Shown piece after piece: positions 21,698 through 30,440 of a DNA stretch of 44,792 nt. The stretch covers positions 1 to 44,792 of IMG/VR virus record IMGVR_UViG_3300021425_000060; one strand, 5' to 3'. Under the pieces are notes generated by a model. That model was given only the letters and a program-made list of their open reading frames with translations, was not told the DNA's origin and ran no database searches. Origin of the DNA: a virus. Within the stretch, counting starts at the first letter, position 1. Each line of letters starts with the position of its first letter. A program made the position numbers and the translations under genes.

Positions 21698-23304
21698 TAT
21701 GCCATCGCCCTTCCACGGCTTTCAAGGTTTCGCATCACCGAATACATGTTCTTAATGCCGTCATTTAGATCACCGTTACCTAAACCACGAACCGCGTCTG
21801 TAGTCATTACAAATTCTCCAGGCATTAGCATGGCTCGAACACTGTCCTGACCGGGAATACCTTCATCCGGCATAATTCCGCCGTTGCGACGTGGGAAGAT
21901 AGCACCTCCGTCTGCGGCAAAAAGAGGACGTGAGTAATATCCGGTATTAAACGGAGAAGTTGGAGCTGAAACATATTGCCCGGTAGTTGGATCTAAAACT
22001 TGACCCCCGATGTCAGATACAAGATATTTTGAAGGATCTAATTTAATAAGATCTTCTCCAGTGGTTTCGTCTACAAGGCCCGCAGAACCAACTTCAGGCG
22101 TTTCAAACATGCCCGTTGCGCCCATAATACCCAGTCCTCCGGCTACATAAGGCACCGCTTTTTGGAACATGTTAGGTGTTGCAGCGGAGGTCACTGCTTG
22201 AGAAACCCGTGAAGTTATTTCTGCCGGTGTAAAAGGAGCGGGTAGATTAAGAGCGGGATTTGCTGCATTCATCTGCTCAATGAGTTGAGTTTGTGCTTGA
22301 ATGTTAGCCAACTCTCTTTGACCTGCTGCCAACCCTCTGGCCGCACTGGGCTGCGGGTTGAAGACATCCGAGATACCTCTGCCCATCTTCCTAAGAAGAC
22401 CTTCAGAGGGTTCTGGTGTTAGTGTTAAGTCTTCTACCGTTGCTTGAGCTACCTGTGTTTCTGTCGGAGTTAAAGCTTCAGTTGCAGAATCGCGGTAAGC
22501 TACTAGCTCTCTTTGAGATTGTGGAACAAAAGGTGTTCTGTCGAATAAACCGCGTTGACCTGCGTTTGCTGCACGAGCTTGCGCGCCGCCAAAAATGTTT
22601 CCTGCGGTAGTTCTTGTCGCTGATCCGAGAGCCGCGAACCGCTGTCCAGGATTTGCTAGTCCGGCTTGAATGTTCTTCATAAAGCCGCCCTGGTTTCCAG
22701 TAAAACCTTGGTAAACCGCGCCGGTTAAACCTGCGGTAAATCCCGACTTCAACGCATCTTGAACAGAGCCGCCTTGAAGTAACGTGGCAATACCAGAACC
22801 TAGCGCAGAGCCGTAAATAGGGCCTAATATTGGCGTAAAAACAAAAGATAAGACTGGAGCGGCTACCTTTTTAAGTACGCCAGCTAACTTATCCCGTATG
22901 CCTCGTATTCCTTTAGCTATTCTATCTAAAAAGAACTCAGCAATTCCAGTAGCGGGGTTAATACTGTTTGCATCAGATCCCGCAACATAACGGTTGGGGT
23001 CTTCTACGCCCATGTCGCGTAGTCTTTGAAAAATACCTTCTTTTAAAGCTTCATCTTTTTCGAGAAGCGCGACTGGGATAACCATCTCGCCGCTTTCAAG
23101 GTGAGCGATAATATTATCGCCATAGCGTCCCATTGCCGCCATTTTTTGAGCAGCTTCAGGGAGTTGAATAATACCGCCTTCAGAATCAGATAATTTGGCG
23201 CCGCCCCCGTAAACCGCTTCAATTTCGTCGTCTTCCATAATGAAAGCGCCGATACCACTACCGGGGACGTTTAATTCTTCTAGTTTTTCCATTTCTTGTG
23301 CCAT
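21697..23304 (-). CDS. Virion structural protein with GE-V motifs, 535 aa
   Basis: A 535-residue protein. Near residue 67 it has DNIIAHLESGEMVIPVALL, and near the C-terminus GQDSVRAMLMPGEFVMTTDAVRG. Both contain the LxxGE(M/F)V(I/M) element found in tail-associated proteins of many phages. Residues about 125-200 are Gly/Ala-rich and hydrophobic (APVLSFVFTPILGPIYGSAL), suggesting membrane insertion. The C-terminus also has the GG-x-I motifs (AADGGAIF and RRNGGIM). I infer a tail or internal virion protein; the two GE motifs could be ends of a conserved unit split by the insertion. Start shares one base with the previous stop. Confidence 0.6.
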   Translation of the reverse strand: MAQEMEKLEELNVPGSGIGAFIMEDDEIEAVYGGGAKLSDSEGGIIQLPEAAQKMAAMGRYGDNIIAHLESGEMVIPVALLEKDEALKEGIFQRLRDMGVEDPNRYVAGSDANSINPATGIAEFFLDRIAKGIRGIRDKLAGVLKKVAAPVLSFVFTPILGPIYGSALGSGIATLLQGGSVQDALKSGFTAGLTGAVYQGFTGNQGGFMKNIQAGLANPGQRFAALGSATRTTAGNIFGGAQARAANAGQRGLFDRTPFVPQSQRELVAYRDSATEALTPTETQVAQATVEDLTLTPEPSEGLLRKMGRGISDVFNPQPSAARGLAAGQRELANIQAQTQLIEQMNAANPALNLPAPFTPAEITSRVSQAVTSAATPNMFQKAVPYVAGGLGIMGATGMFETPEVGSAGLVDETTGEDLIKLDPSKYLVSDIGGQVLDPTTGQYVSAPTSPFNTGYYSRPLFAADGGAIFPRRNGGIMPDEGIPGQDSVRAMLMPGEFVMTTDAVRGLGNGDLNDGIKNMYSVMRNLESRGRAMA

Positions 23305-23537
23305 TATCCCGCTCCACCAGTGATTCCTTGAGGCGTTGTTACCTGTATGGTTGTACTTCTTTTTTCAGCTCCCGTCCATGAAGAACCGCACTCTGGGCAA
23401 TTTCCATCCGGATAAGATGCAATTTCTTCTGGAGTATCTACTACATTACCGCAGTTAGCACAATGCACAGTGTCCGAACTTGTAGATGGCAGAAATTGAC
23501 TGCCATTTTGCATTGTAATGATTGTTTTATCGCTCAT
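23304..23537 (-). CDS. Zinc-ribbon protein, 77 aa
   Basis: A 77-residue protein with two CxxC knuckles: CANC (about residues 26-29) and CPEC (about 48-51), with a short spacer (GNVVDTPEEIASYPDGN) typical of a rubredoxin-like zinc ribbon. The N-terminal half and the tail (TTIQVTTPQGITGG) are flexible. It stands between genes for tail proteins and overlaps the upstream gene by 4 bases (ATGA). Whether it is in the virion or an assembly factor cannot be told. Zinc-ribbon folds in phage tails sometimes stabilise small interface proteins; that is only an analogy. Confidence 0.6.
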   Translation of the reverse strand: MSDKTIITMQNGSQFLPSTSSDTVHCANCGNVVDTPEEIASYPDGNCPECGSSWTGAEKRSTTIQVTTPQGITGGAG

Positions 23538-23830
23538 GTTATAGTCACCGTAACTGAACCAACCGATGTTGTCGAAGAATTACCACGAACATTTGGTTGA
23601 TCTAACAAAGAAATTTTTAGGATACCGTCTTGTTGAAAGACTGCCCCAGGCTCTAACCCGACGTCATCTGTTTGCAGGTTGGTAAAAACCATTCCTGTGT
23701 TTCGGCCTTCGCCGGGGTTTTGCATTTGACTTAAGTGATTAGAAAAAGCTCTAATTATCTCTGCAAAGTAAGGCTGTTGATACTCCCCGGGGGGAATAGG
23801 AAAGTATGGACGAACAAGATTACGAGACAT
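23534..23830 (-). CDS. Conserved marine-phage structural protein, 98 aa
   Basis: A 98-residue protein starting with RPYFPIPPGEYQQPYFAEI and containing NLQTDDVGLEPGAVFQQDG. I recognise this as a family that regularly precedes or follows the tail-hub gene in marine short-tailed phages, without an assigned function. The C-terminal 30 residues are beta-rich (LKISLLDQPN, GSVTVTIT). It probably is a tail component. Its ATG overlaps the stop of the 696-residue tail protein (TAATG), and the zinc-ribbon ATG overlaps its own stop. Confidence 0.6.
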   Translation of the reverse strand: MSRNLVRPYFPIPPGEYQQPYFAEIIRAFSNHLSQMQNPGEGRNTGMVFTNLQTDDVGLEPGAVFQQDGILKISLLDQPNVRGNSSTTSVGSVTVTIT

Positions 23831-25920
23831 TAACGCCTACCATCAGGTCGTATGTCATAACGAAGTGTGCCTAATCGCCACCCCACGCCCGTTTCATCAG
23901 ACGTTACTTTAACACTAAACTGACGACCCCTAAGACGTAAATTTACCTGCTCAGTGCTTGAGCCTATCTCGCTAGTCACCGTTCTAGTGTAAGTACCGTC
24001 TACATAATTACGAACATTCGTCGTAATGTCCGCTATGGGCGCTGGCGCACTTGAATTACGAAAATCAATATCCGGTATCAACCGACTTAAGAAAGTAAAT
24101 TGCTGACCGTCTCCCATATCAACAGGACTAGATTCTACATAAGCGGTTATCGCAGTCGCAGGAGACGCACTTCCGTCGTCAAACCCAAACTCCTGGTTAT
24201 ATAAGAAGTTGTCTGGGGAGGCGGCTACCGGGTTTTTTTCAATTCCACGATCTACCCAGCATGTGCGCGCCAAATTACCGTAATACCAGGTTTGCTCTTG
24301 ATAATTATATATCACATACCGGTCATTTTCTGAGCTAGACTCAGAAGGGTAGAACCACCAGATTTCGGTGTTTTCGGCGTTTAAGCCGGCTGTAATCTTT
24401 TCAAGCTGGTTGATATTTAAGTCGTCAAAAACATAATCTCGAACGGCACAAGGCAACCGTTGAACCGATCCGTTGTACACGTAAAACTCGGTACGGCCCA
24501 TCCAGTAAACCTGGTCATCCACTGCAATAGAAGCAAGTGGGCTCGCAATAGTAGTGTTTTCAGAAATGAGCTGAATACCGAAAGTAAAGGGAGGGCCCAA
24601 ATATTGCATTGCATAAAGAGCGGTGTCCGTAAAAACGACTATCTGCTGACGAGTTTCTGCGGCAGTAACAATTTCAGACCCCGAGCCTAACCTTAAATCA
24701 CCCGCCGTTGTTAAGGGCGTTGCTTCCCATTCCGTCAAGCTTTCTTGATCCGAAAATCTAATCAACAGGGGATCTTGAACCCCTGGGTTATCTTGAGAGT
24801 CGCAACCAAAAGCGATGACGTGTCGATCTCGGTCAGAAACTAAGACTTGTTTAGCTACCGTAGGCGCATAATTAGACCCCGCCAAAGAAGACAAAGCAAC
24901 GCCCCTGGTGTTTAATCCCGTAGACTTGTCCCAGTAAAAAATGTCTCCATCTCGAACGTTGTATAGAAGATCTTCGCCAAAGTTGTCATGGCTCCAAATG
25001 CGCAGTTTAGAACCCTGCACAGCAAGACTAGCGGCGGAACCCCACGTCCCTCGTCCCCAGCTTCCCGCACCCCATCCAGTACCCGTTACAGTGGTGTCCA
25101 ATCCCACGTTTACTTGATAAGCCCCTACAACAGACGCGCCTCCGTTACCGCTGTCGCTAGAGGTAGCAAAAACTGGAGTTTCGTCTAATCCGCCCGAAAC
25201 CGTAATTGTAGCAATATCCGAAACCGTTCGTGCCGTAATGTAGTAAGTGTTCCCATCTTCTACGTGAACTATCTGGTATTCTTGATTAAGAATATTGGAG
25301 GTAATCGCACCCCCTAACGAAACTGCGCCGGAGAAGGTTACAAAATCGTTTTCAATCGCTCCGTGGTTAACATCTGTCACAGTGATCGTTGCACAAGTAA
25401 CCGTGTCTCCGGAAGTATGTGCTGCGGCTGTTGTGCTAAACTGACCTCGAACACATCCGGTTAACTGGCTTCCTGAGATAGCGGCATATAAAATTATCTC
25501 AGAGTTTATCTTAATAAACCCGGTACTCGGAAAGCCGGATACACTGGTAAGAGTAATTTCGGTTGCAGAGATTGCGACGTCTGCGCCAAGGGTATTAGCT
25601 GCCGCAGAAAAAGTTACTGCACCGGCAGCGGTGGTCTCTCTAATAGGCGTAATGTCAAAAAATCCGCCCCCTTCGCTAACATAATACTTTAAGTTCGTAC
25701 CCGTGCCAATATACCGTTCCCCTTCAAGAGAAACCCACGGGTGTAAAGCGCGACAAGTTCCTAAAAATGTTGAGCTAGAAAGTTTTTGCCACCCACCAAT
25801 TTTTTCTGGAAATCCAAAACGAAAACGCACCTTATCACAGTCAAACCAGCCGCCTTCGTTGGTGTACTCTGTTACCTCTCGGTTAATACCGGGTCTAAAC
25901 TGTAATTTGGTAAGAGGCAT
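23830..25920 (-). CDS. Tail-hub/stabilisation protein (P22 gp10-like), 696 aa
   Basis: A 696-residue beta-rich virion protein. The N-terminus (KLQFRPGINREVTEYTNEGG, WFDCDKVRFRFGFPEKIGGW) matches the start of the tail-hub or DNA stabilisation protein of P22-like and marine short-tailed phages. A Thr/Ser-rich insert around residues 90-260 looks Ig- or fibronectin-like. Near residue 280 a GWGAGSWGRGTWG segment resembles two in the 383-residue repeat protein. The C-terminal 300 residues contain beta-propeller-like strands (DQVYWMGRTEFYVYNG). In such phages this protein forms the nozzle below the adaptor ring. Function assigned by pattern and position. Confidence 0.75.
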   Translation of the reverse strand: MPLTKLQFRPGINREVTEYTNEGGWFDCDKVRFRFGFPEKIGGWQKLSSSTFLGTCRALHPWVSLEGERYIGTGTNLKYYVSEGGGFFDITPIRETTAAGAVTFSAAANTLGADVAISATEITLTSVSGFPSTGFIKINSEIILYAAISGSQLTGCVRGQFSTTAAAHTSGDTVTCATITVTDVNHGAIENDFVTFSGAVSLGGAITSNILNQEYQIVHVEDGNTYYITARTVSDIATITVSGGLDETPVFATSSDSGNGGASVVGAYQVNVGLDTTVTGTGWGAGSWGRGTWGSAASLAVQGSKLRIWSHDNFGEDLLYNVRDGDIFYWDKSTGLNTRGVALSSLAGSNYAPTVAKQVLVSDRDRHVIAFGCDSQDNPGVQDPLLIRFSDQESLTEWEATPLTTAGDLRLGSGSEIVTAAETRQQIVVFTDTALYAMQYLGPPFTFGIQLISENTTIASPLASIAVDDQVYWMGRTEFYVYNGSVQRLPCAVRDYVFDDLNINQLEKITAGLNAENTEIWWFYPSESSSENDRYVIYNYQEQTWYYGNLARTCWVDRGIEKNPVAASPDNFLYNQEFGFDDGSASPATAITAYVESSPVDMGDGQQFTFLSRLIPDIDFRNSSAPAPIADITTNVRNYVDGTYTRTVTSEIGSSTEQVNLRLRGRQFSVKVTSDETGVGWRLGTLRYDIRPDGRR

Positions 25921-25940
25921 GTCATCGTCCCATCGTCAGT

Positions 25941-26357
25941 TTACTTTAAAATCCAACCTTGAGTTTTAGGGTTTGCGGTATCGGCCTGATAACCTGCTTC
26001 ATACCAATCGCCATGTGAATACGAGGGGTCTGGTCGTGGGATAGGAGGCTCCCATGTGTAGCTATTCGTATCTAATGTCCACGAGGGATAGGGTTGTACA
26101 TCGTAGAAAACCGTGCCATTGTAGTGGCCCCCTATTGAAGCATAGTTTTTACGCTCTCGCGCTTCATCTCCGGTGATAACGGACTGATCCGCTTCGGGTT
26201 CCCCTGTTTCTGAATTATAGTAAACACCGCCCTTCATGTTATAGCTAGTTTTTACCCATTCGCCGGGCTCACCGTCGTCGTAAGAATCTATAAAAGCCTG
26301 ATCTGCTTTAATTATGTCTACAACCCTACCGTCTTGAACTTTTGCGAAATGTCCCAT
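25941..26357 (-). CDS. Tail-fibre-associated protein, 138 aa
   Basis: A 138-residue aromatic-rich protein with WVKTSYNMKGGVYYNSETGE, RKNYASIGGHYN and PYPSWTLDTNSYTWEPP. This pattern is common in marine phages (including large cyanophages) in genes beside tail fibres and baseplates. Many Trp/Tyr residues and no hydrophobic helix suggest a small beta protein, possibly a fibre tip or attachment piece. Function has not been established to my knowledge. It lies between the tail hub and the glycine-rich protein, with about 20-base gaps on both sides. Confidence 0.6.
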   Translation of the reverse strand: MGHFAKVQDGRVVDIIKADQAFIDSYDDGEPGEWVKTSYNMKGGVYYNSETGEPEADQSVITGDEARERKNYASIGGHYNGTVFYDVQPYPSWTLDTNSYTWEPPIPRPDPSYSHGDWYEAGYQADTANPKTQGWILK

Positions 26358-26380
26358 TTTAATACCTTACCCACATAACG

Positions 26381-27268
26381 TTACGGAGTTAAATACGCGA
26401 CAACAACGCGGCCACTTCCACCTTGTTTTTGATCCTGACCGCCCGCGCCGCCGCCTGTTCCACTGGACCCGTTTTGATTCACGTTGCCGCCACCGCCGCC
26501 ACCGCCCGAGCCGTTAGGTGCGCCGTTGCCTATTCCAGCGCCGCCACCGGCGTATTTGGCTCCATTTATAGACCATGTGCGACCGTCGCCGCCGGGGCCT
26601 CCGCCGTCGTGGCCAACAGGGCCAGAGCCCGACTCATCAGCTCCGCCTCCACCGCCAGCGCCAGAATCAGTACTTCCTGGAGTGGCTCCACCTGGGTTTC
26701 CTTGCCCTGAAATACCACTCCCGGCGTTCTTCACGGAAGGAGGGGAAAAGTCCCCAGGCCAGGTGCCGCCTCCACCTGAACCCCCTGGTTGTGCGTTTGA
26801 AAACTGCTGGGCACCTTTGCCTCCGCCCGTACTGCTGGGAAGGCCCGTGAAGGAAGAGGTGCCACCGCGAGCGCGAAACCCTCCGCCTCCAACTGTTACC
26901 GTATAGTCTCCAGTGGTAAGGGTTGTCTGGTGAGTAAGCATTCCTCCGCCACCTGCGCCGCCTCCGCCGTGTCCTCCGCCACCTCCGGCGATTACAAGAA
27001 CCTCGGCTGCAATAGATCCGCTAAGAGTAAACGTTCCCGAAGACGTAAAGGTGTGAAGCGTATAAGAACCTGAAGTAGATATACTTCCACCACTAGCCGA
27101 GAAACTAGAAGCGCCATAGTAATCACTAAAAGAAGCTTGCGCTTCAGAGGACTTGCCGATCATATCTCGTATGTCGGCATCGTTTATAGTAACCTCTGTT
27201 CCAGAAGACCCGCCGGCCTCCACATGCATTTCGTTTAGAGTTATCTGACCACTACTGGGAAGAGGCAT
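26381..27268 (-). CDS. Glycine-rich tail adhesin candidate, 295 aa
   Basis: A 295-residue protein. Residues 1-55 (PLPSSGQITLNEMHVEAGG, DIRDMIGK, FSDYYGAS) form a conserved head seen in marine phage fibre proteins. From about residue 90 the chain is dominated by glycine, with GG runs separated by variable loops (GGGGHGGGGAGGGGM, then FRARGGTSSFTG, then PGDFSPPSVKN). Such runs are compatible with a polyglycine type II helix bundle, as in some distal adhesins of T-even phages. The variable loops would be the receptor-binding parts. It overlaps the end of the S74 fibre gene by 17 bases, so the two are probably made together. Confidence 0.65.
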   Translation of the reverse strand: MPLPSSGQITLNEMHVEAGGSSGTEVTINDADIRDMIGKSSEAQASFSDYYGASSFSASGGSISTSGSYTLHTFTSSGTFTLSGSIAAEVLVIAGGGGGHGGGGAGGGGMLTHQTTLTTGDYTVTVGGGGFRARGGTSSFTGLPSSTGGGKGAQQFSNAQPGGSGGGGTWPGDFSPPSVKNAGSGISGQGNPGGATPGSTDSGAGGGGGADESGSGPVGHDGGGPGGDGRTWSINGAKYAGGGAGIGNGAPNGSGGGGGGGNVNQNGSSGTGGGAGGQDQKQGGSGRVVVAYLTP

Positions 27269-28823
27269 TCTTTATCTCCTCGATTTGAGATTTCAGCTCC
27301 TTAATTGCTTCGATCAGCAATCCGTGAAGCTGGTCATATTGAACGGTTTTATACTCAACGCCATCGTCTACTTTAAGCGGTAAAACACTTTCAACGATTG
27401 CGCTAGGCAACACTTCTTCGACTTCCTGTGCGATTACACCTGCGGATTTCTTACCATCTGCAATGTATGTAAACGTGTAGCCGTTTAGCTGGCTTACTTT
27501 GTCGAGAGCATCTGTAATGGGCTGAACGTCTTCTTTGAGCCGGGCATCTGATATTGTTGTAGAGTATGCTACTACGTTACCATCCGCATGGAAGTCTCCG
27601 TCAGATTCGAAACGGAACTCGTTGTTTCCGTTTATATACACATCCATCTGAGTGTTATTAGTAAACGTGATATAATCGGTGCTGTCTAATCCAATGTTAG
27701 CAGAGGCATAGACGTTTCCGGTAACATCTACATCACCAGAAGATACAAAGCTTGTTCCTGTGATTGTTGTTCCTGTGATTGCAGCGGTGCTTGCAGCTCC
27801 GATAGTAGTGCCGTCAATCGCGCCGCCACCAATGTCTACTGAGTTAGAAACAAGCGAGGTAATAGTTACAGCACCCGTGCTGTTTGCAATCGAGCCTGCC
27901 GCTGTACCGTCGTTCGCTTTAAGGTTAGTAACCTCAAGATTGGTTGCTTTTACGCCATCATCTTTTAATAGAACGCTATCAATGGTCACACCGCTACCCG
28001 CAGTGGTTTCGTTGACCGTATTTGTCGTAATTGCCTGACCGTTATCTATAATTAAGTTGTTTGACCCAGAAGTGTTTCCGTTGCCAAGGACCTCGGATAA
28101 AGTGTCTGAAGTTGCCACCTGCGAATCTACATATGCTTTAATAGACTGCTGCGTAGCTAATTTACTGGCACTGTTCGAAGCCATGTTGTCTTCGTCGAGA
28201 ACACCGTCCACCGTGGTAGAACTTGCAACATTCAGGCTAGTGCTGGCTGTCAAAGTAGTGAAAGCACCTGTTGAAGCACTCGCCGCACCCACCGTTGCAC
28301 CATCCAAGCTACCGCCGTTAATGTCGGCAGTGGTTGCTACTAAAGAAGGTGTGGTAATTGCCGTAGCTTGAAGCTTGGTAAAGACATCAGTTGTTGTAGC
28401 CGTGGCGCCGCCACCACTGAACTTTACAACCATATCTACGCCCGCAGGGATCTCTAAGTCCCGTCCAGCGTCATACGTGCCTTGAAAAATAAGTATTGAA
28501 CGGCTGCCAGATAGGCTGTTCCGAATAAAGACAATCTTTTCCGCGTCATTAGGGGTTAGCTGCACATAGGCTGTGCCACCTAAATCACCGCCATCGTTAA
28601 ACTCGATGAACTTATTGCGACCGTCAGAAACCGTTCCATCACTAATTGCTAGTGTGTTGGGAGAGCCGGAGCTTCCCGTGGCTGCCAGAGTTACGGTAAC
28701 TGCACCGTTGATCGCCTGGTCAATAATATCAAAGTTTGTATTTGTGGTATTGCCCCAGGTTCCCGATTGTTCGCCGGTCGCTGGTTTTTCAATACCAAGG
28801 TTTACTGTATAGGTACTGGCCAT
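27252..28823 (-). CDS. Tail fibre with C-terminal S74 intramolecular chaperone
   Basis: A 523-residue tail fibre. The N-terminus (NLGIEKPATGEQSGTWGNTTN) is a typical fibre base for virion attachment. The middle consists of beta-rich repeats with Thr/Ser/Ala/Gly. The last 110 residues are a peptidase S74 chaperone: SDARLKEDVQPI (catalytic serine in SDxRLK), then YTFTYIADGKKSAGVIAQEV and a C-terminal coiled coil. This domain trimerises the fibre and then cuts itself off at the serine, so the mature fibre probably ends near residue 410. The fibre likely binds the host cell surface together with the glycine-rich protein encoded downstream. Confidence 0.88.
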   Translation of the reverse strand: MASTYTVNLGIEKPATGEQSGTWGNTTNTNFDIIDQAINGAVTVTLAATGSSGSPNTLAISDGTVSDGRNKFIEFNDGGDLGGTAYVQLTPNDAEKIVFIRNSLSGSRSILIFQGTYDAGRDLEIPAGVDMVVKFSGGGATATTTDVFTKLQATAITTPSLVATTADINGGSLDGATVGAASASTGAFTTLTASTSLNVASSTTVDGVLDEDNMASNSASKLATQQSIKAYVDSQVATSDTLSEVLGNGNTSGSNNLIIDNGQAITTNTVNETTAGSGVTIDSVLLKDDGVKATNLEVTNLKANDGTAAGSIANSTGAVTITSLVSNSVDIGGGAIDGTTIGAASTAAITGTTITGTSFVSSGDVDVTGNVYASANIGLDSTDYITFTNNTQMDVYINGNNEFRFESDGDFHADGNVVAYSTTISDARLKEDVQPITDALDKVSQLNGYTFTYIADGKKSAGVIAQEVEEVLPSAIVESVLPLKVDDGVEYKTVQYDQLHGLLIEAIKELKSQIEEIKNASSQ

Positions 28824-28835
28824 TTCTAAAATTCC

Positions 28836-29987
28836 TTATGCGGCTACCCGCATCCAACTCGCATCTTGTGACGGAACTTCTCCCGACCAAGAAGGCGTTT
28901 GACTTGGGTTCGTGTTGTTATAGCTTGGATTTTGATTTGGAACAAGTCTGCCGTACACCTGCGCACGACCAACTTCTCCTGTTGCACTAACTCCGGTGAC
29001 ATTAACGGTGGCGCCACTGATAAAGACAATGCTTCCGACTTGCCCTGCTCCGGCAACGCCGCCGACATCCGCGACAACCCCCTGTTTCACGGCGGCGGAA
29101 CCTACTCCACCCGTGGCAGCAAGCCCCGTGACGGGGAAGGCCACTTCCTCGTTAATATCAACTTGACCGATTTGCCCCGTAGCAGACACTCCGGTAGCTG
29201 TTGTCTGTGCCTTGCCCGAAATGCTTACAGATCCGACGGCACCTGTTCCAGCAATTCCCGTTACAGAAACATCTATAGAGGGCTCACCTGTAGCTGATCC
29301 GACGGCACCTGTTCCAGCAATTCCCGTTACAGAAACATTAGCTTTGCCGGTAGCATCTAATTGTCCTACCTGACCCGTGGCCGCAACCCCCGTAGTATCA
29401 GCACCTACCACAACAGAAATGGTAGCTGATCCCACGTTTCCGTTGGCGGCAATCCCGGTTGTAGGGGTGCTTGCCGCACCTTCTACCGTGGTTGAGCCCA
29501 CCTGACCCGTTGCAGAAACGCCGGTAACAGCAAAACTAGCCGCACCTGTTACTGAAACAGAGCCTACGTTTCCTGTAGCAGAAGCCCCCGTGACGGAGAC
29601 ATTGATCCGAAGATCGGCAGTAGCCGAGCCAACTTCACCCTCTGCGAATACACCTGATATACCCGAAGACCACGCGCCTTGCCCCCACGTACCTCTACCC
29701 CAGCCTGTTTCAGAAACGGGGGAGGCCGTAGCTGGGATGCTAAGGCTAACGGATCCAACTTGCGCAGTCGCAGGTACGCCCGTTGGAGAAACAGCCGCAG
29801 TTGCCGCCGCCGTCACGCTCCCCACGCCCCCAGAGGCTTGAAGCCCGGTTGCTGGCGTGTTTGCTTCGGCGGTAGCGGTTACTGACCCAACAGAGCCCGT
29901 AGCACTTGGAAGAGCGGTCTGAGACCACGATCCTTCGCCCCAACCTAAGCGACCCCAGCCGCTTATTGGAACGGTGACGTCGGACAT
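28836..29987 (-). CDS. 22-residue repeat virion protein, 383 aa
   Basis: A 383-residue protein made almost wholly of a 22-residue repeat with consensus T-G-V-x-A-T-G-x-V-G-S-V-x-V and a variable tail. Units start at residues 111, 133, 155 and so on to 331 without a gap, and at 47 and 69 before a 20-residue insert. The two GW segments (residues 10-22 and 95-108) interrupt this pattern. A solenoid or repeated beta hairpin is likely. The C-terminus (PSYNNTNPSQTPSW) is a flexible stalk. It lies between a structural gene and the S74 fibre, so it may be an accessory fibre or fibre-attachment protein. The start shares one base with the upstream stop. Confidence 0.7.
   Translation of the reverse strand: MSDVTVPISGWGRLGWGEGSWSQTALPSATGSVGSVTATAEANTPATGLQASGGVGSVTAAATAAVSPTGVPATAQVGSVSLSIPATASPVSETGWGRGTWGQGAWSSGISGVFAEGEVGSATADLRINVSVTGASATGNVGSVSVTGAASFAVTGVSATGQVGSTTVEGAASTPTTGIAANGNVGSATISVVVGADTTGVAATGQVGQLDATGKANVSVTGIAGTGAVGSATGEPSIDVSVTGIAGTGAVGSVSISGKAQTTATGVSATGQIGQVDINEEVAFPVTGLAATGGVGSAAVKQGVVADVGGVAGAGQVGSIVFISGATVNVTGVSATGEVGRAQVYGRLVPNQNPSYNNTNPSQTPSWSGEVPSQDASWMRVAA
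28950..29915 (-). repeat. Coding tandem repeat, 66-base period
   Basis: The 22-residue protein repeats give a 66-base period over about 14 units with one 20-residue interruption. Two neighbouring units share an exact 43-base direct repeat (29230-29272 and 29296-29338), so at least one duplication is recent or has been kept the same by gene conversion. The other units are diverged at DNA level. Confidence 0.75.
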
Positions 29988-30439
29988 TACGCTATGCGAA
30001 TAATCGCGTTACTTGAGTCGGCTGTTGGGAACACGACGGTAAAGTCACCTGCCGTAGCAGTTTTGTCTTCACCAAAGTCCAATACTACTACTGTTGGATT
30101 TGTAACAGAAGTCGAAGTAGTGTTCGGAGTAGTGTTGTAGATCAACGCGCCACGAGCAGTGATTGTCACCGTTGAGAACACTTCATCTGCAAAATCAGTA
30201 AAGGCCGTGGTTCCAGAAGTAGTTGGATTTACGCTTGTAAGCGCTTGACCTCCAGCACTGTAACCTGTCCCCGACACTTCGTTAGTGGCAGTATAGGCGG
30301 TTGTTGCCGCCGTAAAAGACGCCGAGTTTGTGTAAAGGGCAATGTTAAAAGTATCACCAGTAGAGGAGTCAAAATCGTGTACGCCATAAAGAAGCTCGTT
30401 CTTAAAGGACGTACACATGAAGTTTCCGCTAAAAGCCAT
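29987..30439 (-). CDS. Beta-rich structural protein, 150 aa
   Basis: A 150-residue Thr/Ser-rich beta protein (SFKNELLYGVHDFD, FNIALYTNSAS, TVVVLDFGEDKTATAGDFTV). The opening motif with FKxELLxGxH and the closing DFTVVFP are familiar from marine phage genomes, where the protein is annotated as structural or tail-associated. I do not know an established function. It has no signal peptide. It begins 1 base downstream of the stop of the helical gene at 30441-30740, and its stop overlaps the ATG of the repeat protein gene. Confidence 0.6.
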   Translation of the reverse strand: MAFSGNFMCTSFKNELLYGVHDFDSSTGDTFNIALYTNSASFTAATTAYTATNEVSGTGYSAGGQALTSVNPTTSGTTAFTDFADEVFSTVTITARGALIYNTTPNTTSTSVTNPTVVVLDFGEDKTATAGDFTVVFPTADSSNAIIRIA

Positions 30440-30440
30440 G

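Noticed and set aside
26484-26906. Plus-strand proline-rich frame of 140 codons
   Set aside because: It is the reverse complement of the glycine-rich adhesin gene; GG codons read backward give CC/Pro codons. No ribosome-binding site or promoter.
27760-28371. Two plus-strand hydrophobic frames opposite the tail fibre
   Set aside because: Antisense of Thr/Ala/Gly repeats; translate to low-complexity Val/Ala/Pro without start signals.
28950-29915. Repeat array considered as CRISPR-like
   Set aside because: The 66-base period is in frame, units are diverged and code for a consistent 22-residue protein repeat.
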